This document shows positions 41,153 through 49,876 of a stretch of 55,537 nt of DNA, in pieces. The translations under genes were made by a program, and so were the position numbers. Origin of the DNA: Actinoplanes palleronii (GTDB lineage: Bacteria; Actinomycetota; Actinomycetes; Mycobacteriales; Micromonosporaceae); NCBI RefSeq assembly GCF_016862315.1, contig NZ_BOMS01000161.1:1-55537 (forward strand), written 5' to 3'. The notes beneath the pieces were generated by a model that was not told the origin of the DNA, searched no databases, and worked only from the letters and a program-made list of their open reading frames with translations. Position 1 is the stretch's first letter; every line of letters starts with the position of its first letter.

Positions 41153-42052
41153 GTGAGTAGCAAGTTCATCGCGGTGCTGGCCAACCCCCATGCGGGGCGC
41201 GGCCGGCACCGCGGTGTGCTTCCCGGGGTGGTGCAGGCGCTCGGGGCGGCCGGGCATCCGGTGCGGCTCCTCGAGGCGGACAGCGGGACCGCTGCCGAGC
41301 AGGCCTGCCACCGGGCCGTGGACGGCGGGGCGGTGGCGCTGGTCGCGGTCGGCGGGGACGGCACCGTGCACCGGGTGCTGCAGGCCGTCGCGGGACGGGC
41401 GGTCGGGTTCGGGGTGGTGCCGGGCGGGACCGGGAACGACTTCGCGAGCGCTGTGGGCGTACCAAATGATCCGCTGCAATCTGCGGAGGGGATCGCCGCG
41501 GCCCTGGTCGCGGACCGGGACCACCGGATCGACGCGGTCCGGACCGCCGACGCCGCCGGACGCGAACGCTGGTTCTGCGCGGTCCTGGCGGCCGGCTTCG
41601 ACGCCCTGGTCAACGACCGCGCCAACCGGATGGTCTGGCCCCGCGGCCCGCGCCGCTACGACCTGGCGATCCTCCTCGAGCTCGCCCGGCTGCGGGCCCG
41701 CACCTACACCCTCGAGGTCGACGGCGAGGTGCGGACCGTGCGGGCCGAGATCGTCGCGGTCGGTAACGCGGCCAGCTACGGCGGCGGGATGCGGATCCTG
41801 CCGGACGCCGACCCGGCCGACGGGCTGCTCGACGTGATCTGGGCGAGCCCGCTCGGGCGCACCGGGCTGACCCGGCTCAAACCCCGCCTGCGCGGCGGCA
41901 CCCACGTCACCGATCCACGGGTCCACCTGCTGCGCGGCCGGCACGTGCGGGTCGCGGCCGAGGGGATCATCGGGTACGCGGACGGCGAACGGCTCGGCCC
42001 GCTGCCGCTGGACATGAAAGTTGTCCCGGGTGCGATCCGGTTGCTCTGTTGA
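41153..42052 (+). CDS. Diacylglycerol/sphingosine kinase-like lipid kinase
   Basis: A 299-residue DAGK-catalytic-domain protein: VLANPHAGRGRH, nucleotide loop VAVGGDGTVHRVLQA, GVVPGGTGNDFA, and the C-terminal beta-sandwich (MRILPDADPADGLLDVIW). It should phosphorylate a lipid such as diacylglycerol on the inner membrane face. GTG start at 41153, 57 bp after tatC; its position between tatC and helY recurs in actinobacteria to my knowledge. Confidence 0.92.
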   Translation: MSSKFIAVLANPHAGRGRHRGVLPGVVQALGAAGHPVRLLEADSGTAAEQACHRAVDGGAVALVAVGGDGTVHRVLQAVAGRAVGFGVVPGGTGNDFASAVGVPNDPLQSAEGIAAALVADRDHRIDAVRTADAAGRERWFCAVLAAGFDALVNDRANRMVWPRGPRRYDLAILLELARLRARTYTLEVDGEVRTVRAEIVAVGNAASYGGGMRILPDADPADGLLDVIWASPLGRTGLTRLKPRLRGGTHVTDPRVHLLRGRHVRVAAEGIIGYADGERLGPLPLDMKVVPGAIRLLC

Positions 42053-42094
42053 CGTCGGGGTCAGGTTCCCCGGGGACGACCCGAATCTGAGGGC

Positions 42095-42289
42095 ATGACG
42101 ACGAACACGATCGCCCGCAGCGGCAACTCCTCGATGTCGGCCATGGCGAACTCGGTGCTCGGCAGCGCCCGCGAGGCGCTCAAGGCGATGGCCACCGCGG
42201 CGACCAACGCGGAGTCCGGCACCGACGCGGCCACCCCGGTGACGGGCGGCAAGGGCCGCCGCGGCACCGTCCTCGACCGCTACCTCTGA
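42095..42289 (+). CDS. Small hypothetical protein (64 aa)
   Basis: A 64-residue Ala/Ser/Thr-rich protein with one amphipathic helix (SVLGSAREALKAMATAAT) and a basic C-terminus KGRRGTVLDRYL. ATG 42095 is preceded by TGAGGGC. No family is recognised. Its last two codons and stop are part of a 23-bp sequence that is duplicated directly downstream. Confidence 0.5.
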   Translation: MTTNTIARSGNSSMSAMANSVLGSAREALKAMATAATNAESGTDAATPVTGGKGRRGTVLDRYL

Positions 42290-42325
42290 CGACGGGACAC
42301 AACTACCTCTGACGGCTAGACACAA
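42280..42325. repeat. 23-bp tandem duplication spanning two convergent gene ends
   Basis: 42280-42302 and 42303-42325 match except for four positions; both begin CTACCTCTGACG and end GACACAA. Copy 1 holds the end of the small ORF; copy 2 overlaps the stop of the convergent HAD gene. The duplicated gene tail means the HAD stop region was remade by the duplication. Confidence 0.8.
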
Positions 42326-43041
42326 CCGGCGAGCGCGAGCGACGCGCCCAGCCCGTTGCTGCGGCCCGGCTCCGCGGCCGGCAGCACGAGGGTGGCGCAG
42401 CCGGCCTGGACCGCACCGGCGTCCGCCGCCGAATCGCCCACCATCAGTGTCCGGTCCGGATCAGCGCCGAGCAGACCGCAGGCGCGCAGGAAGATCGCCG
42501 GGTCCGGTTTCGTCCGGCCCACCTCATAGCTCAGCACGAACGTGTCGACCAGCGAGTCCAGGCCCCAGTGCGCGAAGTGCGGCCGGATGTCGAACCCGAC
42601 GTTGCTGACCACCGCCACCTTGATCCCGGCGCCGTGCAGCGTGCGCAGTGTGGGCTCGGTGTCCGCATACGGCAACCAGCCGTCGGCGACCAGCAGCCGG
42701 GCGTAGAGCGCCTCGGCGAGGCCCACGACGTCGGTCTGCACGGTCGAGGCCAGCCCGGTGTACGCGGCCCGGTGGCTGTGCTCGTAGAGATCACGATCGG
42801 CCCAGTGCTCGGCCAGGTGCGGCGGGACCCGATAGGGCAGCGGCCCACCGGCGCGCCCGGCGGTCACCAGACGGTCGGCCAGGATGGTGGCCTTCGCTCG
42901 TTCGAGCTGCGCGCCACAGGCCGCGGCAGCCGCGACGACCCAGGTCACCGCGTCTTCCACCTGGGCGAGAGTGCCGTGGAAGTCGAACAGCACGGCCTCC
43001 ACGAGCCGCGCGGACTGGGGAGGTTCGGTGGCATGCGGCAC
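42316..43041 (-). CDS. HAD-superfamily hydrolase
   Basis: A 241-residue HAD hydrolase: motif I FDFHGTLAQ (catalytic Asp pair DxH, second position His), motif II VVSN, Lys in VGRTKPDPAIF, motif IV MVGDSAADAGA. A helical cap lies between motifs I and II. DFHGT in place of DxDGT loses the usual second Asp general acid/base, so the reaction may differ from simple phosphatases. It diverges from helY with 86 bp between the starts. Confidence 0.88.
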   Translation of the reverse strand: MPHATEPPQSARLVEAVLFDFHGTLAQVEDAVTWVVAAAAACGAQLERAKATILADRLVTAGRAGGPLPYRVPPHLAEHWADRDLYEHSHRAAYTGLASTVQTDVVGLAEALYARLLVADGWLPYADTEPTLRTLHGAGIKVAVVSNVGFDIRPHFAHWGLDSLVDTFVLSYEVGRTKPDPAIFLRACGLLGADPDRTLMVGDSAADAGAVQAGCATLVLPAAEPGRSNGLGASLALAGCV

Positions 43042-43127
43042 TCGTGCACCTTACCGATGCCCGGATCTCCGCCCGACGGCCACCACCGTGCTGCACTTTG
43101 TCATACGGGCGAACTAACCTGGTGTTC

Positions 43128-45890
43128 ATGACTAGTCCCGCCGAACGGTATGCGGAATCCAAGCGGCGGGCGGCGCGAGTCGCCGAATTCCCGGAGCTCA
43201 CCGACTTCATGCTCGATGTCGGCTTCGACCTCGACGACTTCCAGCGGGCGGCCTGTGAGGTGCTCGAGCGCGGCAACGGCGTGCTGGTCTGCGCGCCGAC
43301 CGGCGCCGGCAAGACGGTCGTCGGCGAGTTCGCGGTGCACCTGGCGCTCGCCTCGGGGCAGCGCAAGTGCTTCTACACCACGCCGATCAAAGCGCTCTCC
43401 AACCAGAAATACCACGACCTGGTCGACCGCTACGGCGCCGACAAGGTCGGCCTGCTCACCGGCGACAACGCGATCAACGGTGACGCCCCGGTGGTGGTGA
43501 TGACCACCGAGGTGCTGCGCAACATGCTCTACTCGGGCTCGTCGGCGCTGAAGAATCTGGCGTATGTGGTGATGGACGAGGTGCACTACCTCGCCGACCG
43601 GTTCCGCGGCGCGGTCTGGGAAGAGGTGATCATCCACCTGCCGTCCTCGGTCACCCTGGTGTCGCTCTCCGCCACGGTGAGCAACTACGAGGAGTTCGCC
43701 GACTGGCTGGTCACCGTCCGCGGCGAGACCGAGGTGGTGGTCAGCGAGCACCGGCCGGTCCCGCTCTGGCAGCACATGCTCGTCGGCCGGCGGATGTTCG
43801 ACCTGTTCCACGACGCCGACGCGGCGAAGAAACACGACGTGCACCCGGAGCTGCTGCGCTACACCCGCGAGATGGAACGCCGGATGGAGCTCGGCGAGCG
43901 CGCCAACACCGGGTGGAAGGGCGGCGGCAACCGGGGCCGCCGCTGGCAGCCGCCGCCGCGCCACGAGGTGGTCGACCGGCTGGACAAGGCCGGGTTGCTG
44001 CCGGCCATCCTGTTCATCTTCAGCCGGGCCGGCTGTGACGCCGCGGTCCAGCAGTGCCTCAACGCCGGCATGCGCCTGACCAACAACGAGGAGCGCGCCG
44101 CGATCCGGCAGATCGCCCAGGCCAAGGTGGCCAGCATCCCGGCCGAGGACCTGTCGGTGCTGGGCTATTGGGAGTGGCTCGACGGCCTCGAGCGGGGTGT
44201 CGCCGCGCACCACGCCGGCATGCTGCCCGCCTTCAAGGAGGCGGTCGAGGAGTGCTTCCTCAACGGCCTGGTCAAGGCGGTCTTCGCCACCGAGACGCTG
44301 GCGCTGGGCATCAACATGCCGGCCCGCTGCGTGGTGCTGGAGCGCCTGGTCAAGTTCAACGGCGAGGCGCACGTCGACCTGACCCCTGGGGAGTACACCC
44401 AGCTCACCGGCCGGGCCGGGCGTCGCGGCATCGACATCGAGGGTCACGCCGTGGTGCTCTGGAGCCCCGAGGTCGACCCGCGGCACGTGGCCGGGCTGGC
44501 CTCCACGCGCACCTATCCGCTGCGGTCCTCGTTCCGCCCGTCCTACAACATGGCGGTCAACCTGGTCGGCACGGTCGGCGCGGACAAGTCCCGCGAGCTG
44601 CTCGAGTCGTCGTTCGCCCAGTTCCAGGCGGACCGCTCGGTGGTCGGCCTGGCGCGGCAGGTGCAGCGCAACGTCGAGACCATGCAGACGTACGGCGAGG
44701 ACGCCGCCTGCCACCACGGCGACTTCGACGAGTATTTCGGGCTCCGGGTCGCGATCGCCGACCGGGAGAAGTCGATGGCCCGGCAGGGTGTGGCGCAACG
44801 CCGCTCGGCCGCCGTCGACTCGCTGGAGAAACTCCGCGCCGGCGACGTCATCCGGGTGCCGAACGGCCGCCGGGCCGGGCTGGCCGTCGTGCTCGAGCCG
44901 GCCGCCAGCGGGTTCGGCGAGCCCCGCCCGCTGGTGCTCACCCAGGACCGCTGGGCCGGCCGGGTCAGCCCGGCCGAGTTCGGCGGCGAGGCCGAGGTGC
45001 TGGCCCGGCTCCGGGTGCCGAAGAACTTCAACCACCGCTCCCCGGGCGCCCGCCGCGACCTGGCCGCCCAGATCAGCGCGACCGGCCTGGACCGGCACAC
45101 CGACCGCCGCAGGGGCGGCCGCAACCGTCCGGCCCCGGGCGAGGACGCCGAGATCGCGCTGCTGCGGGTGCAGATGCGCCAGCACCCGTGCCACGGCTGC
45201 CCGGAGCGGGAGGACCACGCCCGCTGGGCCGAGCGCCGGCACCGCCTGCTGCGTGACACCGACGCGCTGCGTGACAAGGTGGCCGGGCGGACCGGTTCGC
45301 TGGCCCGCACGTTCGACCAGGTCTGCGCGGTGCTCGCGGCCCGGGGCTATCTCTCCGCCGACGGCGAGGTCACCGAGGCCGGCCGGATGCTGGGCCGGAT
45401 CTGGTCCGAGGCCGACCTGCTGGTCGCCGAGTGCCTGCGCCAGGGCGCCTGGGACGGCCTCGAGCCCGACGAGCTGGCCGCCGCGGTGTCCATGGTGCTC
45501 TACGAGTCCCGCCGCGAGGGTGAGGACCGCGCCTCGGTGCCGAAGGGCCCGATCGCCGCGGCCGTCGACGCCTGCGCCAAGCTGTGGGGCGAGATCGCGG
45601 CCGACGAGGCCGAGCACGGGCTGACCCTGACCCGTGAGCCCGACCCGGGCTTCGTCTGGCCGATCGTCCGCTGGGCCCGGGGCGAGCCGCTCGCCAAGGT
45701 CCTGGCCAGTGGCCACCAGTACGACGCGGACATGCCGGCCGGTGACTTCGTCCGGTGGGCGCGCCAGGTGCTCGACCTGCTCGGCCAGATCCGGGAGGCG
45801 TCCGCGGCGTCGCCGAGCGTCAAGGACACCGCCCGCAAGGCGATCACCGCGATCAACCGGGGCGTGCTGGCGTACCACAGCGGCCTCTGA
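43128..45890 (+). CDS. helY: Superfamily II RNA/DNA helicase HelY (Ski2/Mtr4-like)
   Basis: A 920-residue DEVH-box helicase. Walker A is APTGAGKT (57-63), motif II DEVH (150-153), motif III SLSATV, motif V region LALGINMPAR and motif VI QLTGRAGRRG; a C-terminal Ski2-like domain (DSHCT/DUF3516-type) ends at 920. It probably unwinds structured RNA for turnover. TAACCT (43115-43120) is 7 nt before the ATG, suggesting a leaderless mRNA; a longer in-frame extension upstream runs antisense to the HAD gene and was rejected. Confidence 0.95.
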   Translation: MTSPAERYAESKRRAARVAEFPELTDFMLDVGFDLDDFQRAACEVLERGNGVLVCAPTGAGKTVVGEFAVHLALASGQRKCFYTTPIKALSNQKYHDLVDRYGADKVGLLTGDNAINGDAPVVVMTTEVLRNMLYSGSSALKNLAYVVMDEVHYLADRFRGAVWEEVIIHLPSSVTLVSLSATVSNYEEFADWLVTVRGETEVVVSEHRPVPLWQHMLVGRRMFDLFHDADAAKKHDVHPELLRYTREMERRMELGERANTGWKGGGNRGRRWQPPPRHEVVDRLDKAGLLPAILFIFSRAGCDAAVQQCLNAGMRLTNNEERAAIRQIAQAKVASIPAEDLSVLGYWEWLDGLERGVAAHHAGMLPAFKEAVEECFLNGLVKAVFATETLALGINMPARCVVLERLVKFNGEAHVDLTPGEYTQLTGRAGRRGIDIEGHAVVLWSPEVDPRHVAGLASTRTYPLRSSFRPSYNMAVNLVGTVGADKSRELLESSFAQFQADRSVVGLARQVQRNVETMQTYGEDAACHHGDFDEYFGLRVAIADREKSMARQGVAQRRSAAVDSLEKLRAGDVIRVPNGRRAGLAVVLEPAASGFGEPRPLVLTQDRWAGRVSPAEFGGEAEVLARLRVPKNFNHRSPGARRDLAAQISATGLDRHTDRRRGGRNRPAPGEDAEIALLRVQMRQHPCHGCPEREDHARWAERRHRLLRDTDALRDKVAGRTGSLARTFDQVCAVLAARGYLSADGEVTEAGRMLGRIWSEADLLVAECLRQGAWDGLEPDELAAAVSMVLYESRREGEDRASVPKGPIAAAVDACAKLWGEIAADEAEHGLTLTREPDPGFVWPIVRWARGEPLAKVLASGHQYDADMPAGDFVRWARQVLDLLGQIREASAASPSVKDTARKAITAINRGVLAYHSGL

Positions 45891-45891
45891 C

Positions 45892-45928
45892 GATCCGGGG
45901 GCCCGGAGCCGGACCGGGCCCCAGGATC
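45892..45928 (+). terminator. Terminator after helY
   Basis: GATCC/GGATC outer (45892-45896/45924-45928) and GGGGCCCGG/CCGGGCCCC inner (45898-45906/45914-45922) arms with one mismatch and a 7-nt loop, two bases after the helY stop. Confidence 0.7.
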
Positions 45929-46033
45929 ATCCGCGCATGATGAATCTGCGTTGACGGGGTCTTTGGGACAAATCAAGAATAGCGGGCGACAGTGATGGAT
46001 GTCGTTGGAGCGCGTCTGCCGGAAGAAGGTGAC

Positions 46034-46873
46034 ATGGCAGCGGACTCGCCACATCTGATCGGGTGGTCCGAGCCCGTGACCGACACGTCGGTGATGGCCG
46101 TCATCGACCCGGACACCGCGATCATCGAGGTGACGCTGGACGGGCACTGGGACCGGCAACTGTCCTGGAAGGCCCGTACCGTGCTGGACAAGTGCCTGGC
46201 CGAACACCCGACCGGCATGATCGTCGACCTGCACCGGCTCGCCGACCCGCGCGCGGTCAGCGTGCCGCTCTGGCTCACCCTGTGCGCGCAGGGCGCCGCC
46301 ATGCAGCCGCCGATCGCGATCGCGGTGTGCCTGCCGGCGCCGATCCCGCTCGCCCGCCGGCTGCGGCGTCTCGGCGCCCGCGACTTCCTGGTGACGTACG
46401 CGTCGGTCCAGCAGGCCCACGCCGCGCTGGCCGACCGGCGCCCGCTGATCGACCGGATGCACCTGGCCCTGCCGCCCGACCCGGCCGCCGCGGCCCTGGC
46501 CCGGTCCCTGGTCAGCGACGCCTGCCGGGGCTGGGACCTCGCCCACCTGCGCCAGCGCGGCCTGCTGGTGGCGTCCGAGCTGGTGGTCAACGCCGCCGAA
46601 CACGCCGGCACCGACATCGAGGTGATCGTGTCGCCGCGAGGCACCGGCGGCACGGCGGCCCTGCACCTCGCGATCTACGACGGTCACCCGGCGCTGCCAG
46701 AGATCCGCGACCCGGTGCCGGGCCCACTCGGGCCGTCGCTCACCGACCGCGGTCTCGGCTTGCGGATCGTGGGAGCGGCGGCCTCGGCGTGGGGCGCGAT
46801 GCCGGCCCGTGGCGGCAAACTGGTCTGGGCGATCCTCCGCGACCGCTCGGAGGGAGGGCGACATGAGCCCTGA
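46034..46873 (+). CDS. STAS-like / HATPase fusion (anti-sigma kinase-like)
   Basis: A 279-residue protein with two parts. Residues about 15-135 look like a STAS domain; 145-270 form an RsbW/SpoIIAB-type GHKL ATPase with N-box ELVVNAAEHAG (Asn186) and G-box DRGLGLRIVG. The ATPase part usually phosphorylates or sequesters a partner. The ATG at 46034 has AGAAGGTG upstream; a GTG at 45992 would add 14 residues. It overlaps the next STAS gene by 11 nt, so the two are a coupled partner pair. No sigma factor is adjacent. Confidence 0.85.
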   Translation: MAADSPHLIGWSEPVTDTSVMAVIDPDTAIIEVTLDGHWDRQLSWKARTVLDKCLAEHPTGMIVDLHRLADPRAVSVPLWLTLCAQGAAMQPPIAIAVCLPAPIPLARRLRRLGARDFLVTYASVQQAHAALADRRPLIDRMHLALPPDPAAAALARSLVSDACRGWDLAHLRQRGLLVASELVVNAAEHAGTDIEVIVSPRGTGGTAALHLAIYDGHPALPEIRDPVPGPLGPSLTDRGLGLRIVGAAASAWGAMPARGGKLVWAILRDRSEGGRHEP

Positions 46874-47219
46874 TCCGCCCGCTTTCGCGGGCACCCGGAT
46901 CGCCGGCGCCCGCCAGGGCGACCGGTTGATGATCCAGTTGCAGGGCAGTCTGGACGCCATGTCGGTGACCGCCCTGCAGACCCAGCTCTACGATCTGACC
47001 AGGGTTTACGACGTGCTCGGCCTGGCCGCCCCGGTCCGCCAGGTCCACATCGACGTGGCCGAGGTGGACTTCTGCGACGCGGCCGGCCTGCGGATGCTGG
47101 TGGCGGCCCGCTGCGTGGCCGGCGCCCGCAACGCCACCTGCCACCTGCGCAACCCCCAGCCACACCTGCGCTGGCTGCTCCGCGCCACCCAGGCCACCGA
47201 CCTCTTCCGCCTCGACTGA
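46863..47219 (+). CDS. STAS-domain anti-sigma-factor antagonist-like protein
   Basis: A 118-residue STAS protein: RLMIQLQGSLDAMSVTALQTQL and IDVAEVDFCDAAGLRMLVAA are family hallmarks. The usual phosphorylation site D-S/T-S/A-G-L reads D72-A73-A74-G-L, so the normal acceptor Ser is Ala and it cannot be phosphorylated there. It should bind the GHKL part of its upstream neighbour, with which it overlaps by 11 nt. A large palindrome starts 33 bp past its stop. Confidence 0.88.
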   Translation: MSPDPPAFAGTRIAGARQGDRLMIQLQGSLDAMSVTALQTQLYDLTRVYDVLGLAAPVRQVHIDVAEVDFCDAAGLRMLVAARCVAGARNATCHLRNPQPHLRWLLRATQATDLFRLD

Positions 47220-47251
47220 CCCCTTTCCGGTACGCCGGCGGAGCGCCCGTT

Positions 47252-47446
47252 CGAGCCGTGCCCCGGGCTGGTCCCGCGCGACCGTCGCGGGTGGCCCGGA
47301 CCGCCGCGCTTCTCGCCGCCGCCGGCTGGTCTCCAGGGGTGTCTCAGAGGGTGTGAAGCACCCCTGAGCACCAGCCGGGACCCGAACGCGCGCCGCGGTC
47401 CGGGGCGGCCGCGGTCCCGCGCGAGACCAGCCCGGGACCCGGCTCG
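47252..47446. repeat. 195-bp concentric multi-arm palindrome
   Basis: Five pairs of complementary arms share one axis near 47349-47350. They are CGAGCC/GGCTCG (47252-47257/47441-47446), CCCGGGCTGGTC/GACCAGCCCGGG (47262-47273/47425-47436), CCCGGACCGC/GCGGTCCGGG (47295-47304/47395-47404), CCGGCTGGT/ACCAGCCGG (47322-47330/47370-47378) and AGGGGTG/CACCCCT (47335-47341/47359-47365). It lies between the STAS and GH13 genes. No coding frame is convincing. It could be a MITE-like element, a structured RNA or a terminator. Confidence 0.85.
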
Positions 47447-47541
47447 TAGCCTGCGGTCGGGCGCTCCGCGTGCGTACCGGAAAAAATGGGGTTGTCGGGC
47501 AGCTGACGGAGGTTTCGCGGGCCGGCTTCTAGCGTGGGGGA

Positions 47542-49434
47542 ATGGCGGCATCGCAGGAGCACATCACCGCCGGCACGCCGCGCGGTGCGACCTTGGTGGA
47601 CGGTGGCGCGGCGTTCCGGTTCTGGGCGCCGGCCGCGCAGCGGGTGTACGTGGCGCTCGACGGCGTCTTCACCTACCTGCCCGACCCGGACGACGAGCTG
47701 GTCAAGGATCCGGCGACCGGTGACTGGACCGGGTTCTTCCCCGGCGTGGAGGCCGGCACGAAATACCGCTTCTACGTGCTCGGCACCGGCGGCGAGGGCT
47801 TCAAACGCGACCCGCAGGCCCGTGAGCTGGAGTTGTACGGCTACCCCGAGTGCGACGCCCTCGTCGTCGACGACCGCGTCTACCCGTGGCACGACCGGGA
47901 CTGGCGGCCGCCGGACTTCGCCGACCTGATCGTCTACCAGTTCCATGTCGGCGTGTTCGCGGCGAGTGACCGGTCCGGGCGCGACCGGCGGGCGCACCGC
48001 ACCGCGAAGCTGCTCGACGCGGTGCAGCGGGTGCCCTACCTCGCCGACCTCGGGGTGACCGCGGTGCAGCCGCTGCCGGTCAACGAGTTCCAGGGGGAGT
48101 GGAGCCTCGGCTACAACGGCACCGACCTGTTCTCCCCGGAGATGGACTACTGCGTCGACCCGCAGGCGCTGGCGCCCTACCTGGACGTGGTCAACGAGCT
48201 GCTCGCCGCCCGCGGCGCCGGGCCGCTCAAGCACGAGCAGCTCGCCGGGCAGGCCAGCCAGCTCAAGGCGTTCGTCGACATCTGCCACCTCTACGGACTC
48301 GCGGTGATCTTCGACGTGGTCTACAACCACGCCGGTGGCGGCCTCGACCCGCAGAGCCTGGACTACATCGACCTGCCGGCCGGGCCGGGGCCGGACAACA
48401 ACGCGTACTTCTCCGCGCGGGACTGGGCCGGTGGGCGGGTGTTCGCCTTCGACCGGGCGCCGGTGCGCGAGTTCCTGACCGCCAACGCGCTGATGTTCCT
48501 CGACGAGTACCACGGCGACGGGCTGCGCTTCGACGAGGTCACGGTGATCGACGCGATGGGCGGCTGGGGGTTCTGCCAGGAGCTGACCGGGACGCTGCGG
48601 GCGGCCAAACCGCAGGCCGTGCAGATCGCCGAGTACTGGGGGCAGTACCGCCGGTTGGCCGTGCAGCCGCCGCCCGGCGGGATGGGCTTCGACGTGCACT
48701 ACGCCGACCGGCTGCGGGACGCGGTGCGCGGCGTGGTCGCCGACCGGGGCGCCGGGGTCGGGCGGATCGCGGACGGGCTGCGCGTCGAGGGGGAGACCTG
48801 GCGCTCGTACAACTGCCTGGAGAACCACGATCTGGTGCTGGACATGGACGATCACCGGGCGCCGCGGATCGCCCGGCTCGCCGACGGGTCGAATCCGCGG
48901 TCCTGGTATGCCCGCAGCCGCTCCCGGGTCGCCACCGGCCTGCTGCTGACCGCGCCCGGCCTCCCGATGATCTTCATGGGCCAGGAGTTCCTCGAGGACA
49001 AGCTCTGGTCGGACAGCCCGGGCCGCAGCGACCGGCTGATCTGGTGGGACGGCGCGCTCGGCGCGGACCGGCACATGGCCGACTTCCTGCGCTGCACCCG
49101 CGAGCTGATCCGGCTGCGGCGCGCGCTGCCCGCCCTGCGCTCCGAGGGCCTGGAGATCCTGCACGTCGACGAGGCGAACCGGGTCCTGGCCTTCCGCCGC
49201 GGCTTCCTCCGCGGCGAGGAGGTGACGGTGGTGCTGACGTTCAGCGAGTCGACGCTGTATGACTACCGGCTCGCCTTCCCGCGCCCGGGCCGCTGGCGGG
49301 AGGTCTTCAACAGCGACTACTTCGACCACTTCCCGAACCCGCAGGTCGCCGGCAACGCCGGGATGATCACGGCCGATCCGTGGGCCGCCATGACCATCCC
49401 CGCCAACGGTCTGCTGATCTTCAAGGTCGACTGA
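47542..49434 (+). CDS. GH13 alpha-glucan enzyme (branching-enzyme-like)
   Basis: A 630-residue glycosidase or glucanotransferase. An N-terminal CBM48/E-set domain (about 15-100) precedes the (beta/alpha)8 barrel with DVVYNHAGG, nucleophile Asp331 (GLRFDEVT), acid/base Glu364 (IAEYW) and Asp430 (LENHD); a C-terminal beta domain ends INGLLIFKVD-like. Closest by feel to 1,4-alpha-glucan branching proteins; glycogen debranching or trehalohydrolase activity is possible. TAGCGT (47530-47535) is 6 nt before the ATG, so it may be leaderless. Confidence 0.9.
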   Translation: MAASQEHITAGTPRGATLVDGGAAFRFWAPAAQRVYVALDGVFTYLPDPDDELVKDPATGDWTGFFPGVEAGTKYRFYVLGTGGEGFKRDPQARELELYGYPECDALVVDDRVYPWHDRDWRPPDFADLIVYQFHVGVFAASDRSGRDRRAHRTAKLLDAVQRVPYLADLGVTAVQPLPVNEFQGEWSLGYNGTDLFSPEMDYCVDPQALAPYLDVVNELLAARGAGPLKHEQLAGQASQLKAFVDICHLYGLAVIFDVVYNHAGGGLDPQSLDYIDLPAGPGPDNNAYFSARDWAGGRVFAFDRAPVREFLTANALMFLDEYHGDGLRFDEVTVIDAMGGWGFCQELTGTLRAAKPQAVQIAEYWGQYRRLAVQPPPGGMGFDVHYADRLRDAVRGVVADRGAGVGRIADGLRVEGETWRSYNCLENHDLVLDMDDHRAPRIARLADGSNPRSWYARSRSRVATGLLLTAPGLPMIFMGQEFLEDKLWSDSPGRSDRLIWWDGALGADRHMADFLRCTRELIRLRRALPALRSEGLEILHVDEANRVLAFRRGFLRGEEVTVVLTFSESTLYDYRLAFPRPGRWREVFNSDYFDHFPNPQVAGNAGMITADPWAAMTIPANGLLIFKVD

Positions 49435-49485
49435 CCGTTGTCGCTCGGGAGCCCGTGGTGGTCTCGCGCGTCACCGCCGTCCCGG

Positions 49486-49866
49486 CTACGGCCAGGTCTT
49501 CGCCTCGGTGGCGAACAGATCACCCGAGCTCTGCACCGGCACCACGCAGAGCAGGTGCCCGCCCGGCGCCCGCAGGATCTTGTGGCCGCCGTGGTCGGTG
49601 GAGAGCTCGGCGCCCAGGCTCAGCAGCCGGGCGGTCTCCGCGTCGACGTCGTCGGTCTCGATGTCGACGTGGTAGCGGGCCGTGTCGTGCACCGCCTGCA
49701 CGTCCACCGCCAGGCCCGGGAACACCCCGGCGATCCGGGTGAACTCCGGCTCCTCGGGGATCGGCTCGACGGCGCCACCGAGCGCCGAGGCCCAGAAGGT
49801 GCTCGCGGCGGCCGCCTCGCCCTCCGGGGTGTCCATGAACAGTCCGTACAACCGGCTTCGATGCAT
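49486..49866 (-). CDS. VOC-superfamily (glyoxalase-like) protein
   Basis: A 126-residue protein with two beta-alpha-beta-beta-beta halves: FMDTPEGEAAAASTFWASALGG at the start and RYHVDIETDDVDAETARLLSLGAELSTDHGGHKILRAPGGHLLCVVP at the end. The metal ligands His/Glu of glyoxalase I are not clear, so the activity is unknown. It starts at 49866, 10 bp downstream of the fadD stop on the same strand, so it is probably the last gene of that operon. Confidence 0.85.
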   Translation of the reverse strand: MHRSRLYGLFMDTPEGEAAAASTFWASALGGAVEPIPEEPEFTRIAGVFPGLAVDVQAVHDTARYHVDIETDDVDAETARLLSLGAELSTDHGGHKILRAPGGHLLCVVPVQSSGDLFATEAKTWP

Positions 49867-49876
49867 GCCGTCGACC

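Noticed and set aside
42648..43127. 160-residue N-terminal extension of helY
   Set aside because: It runs antisense through the HAD gene, is Arg/Pro-rich and ignores the -10 and ATG at 43128.
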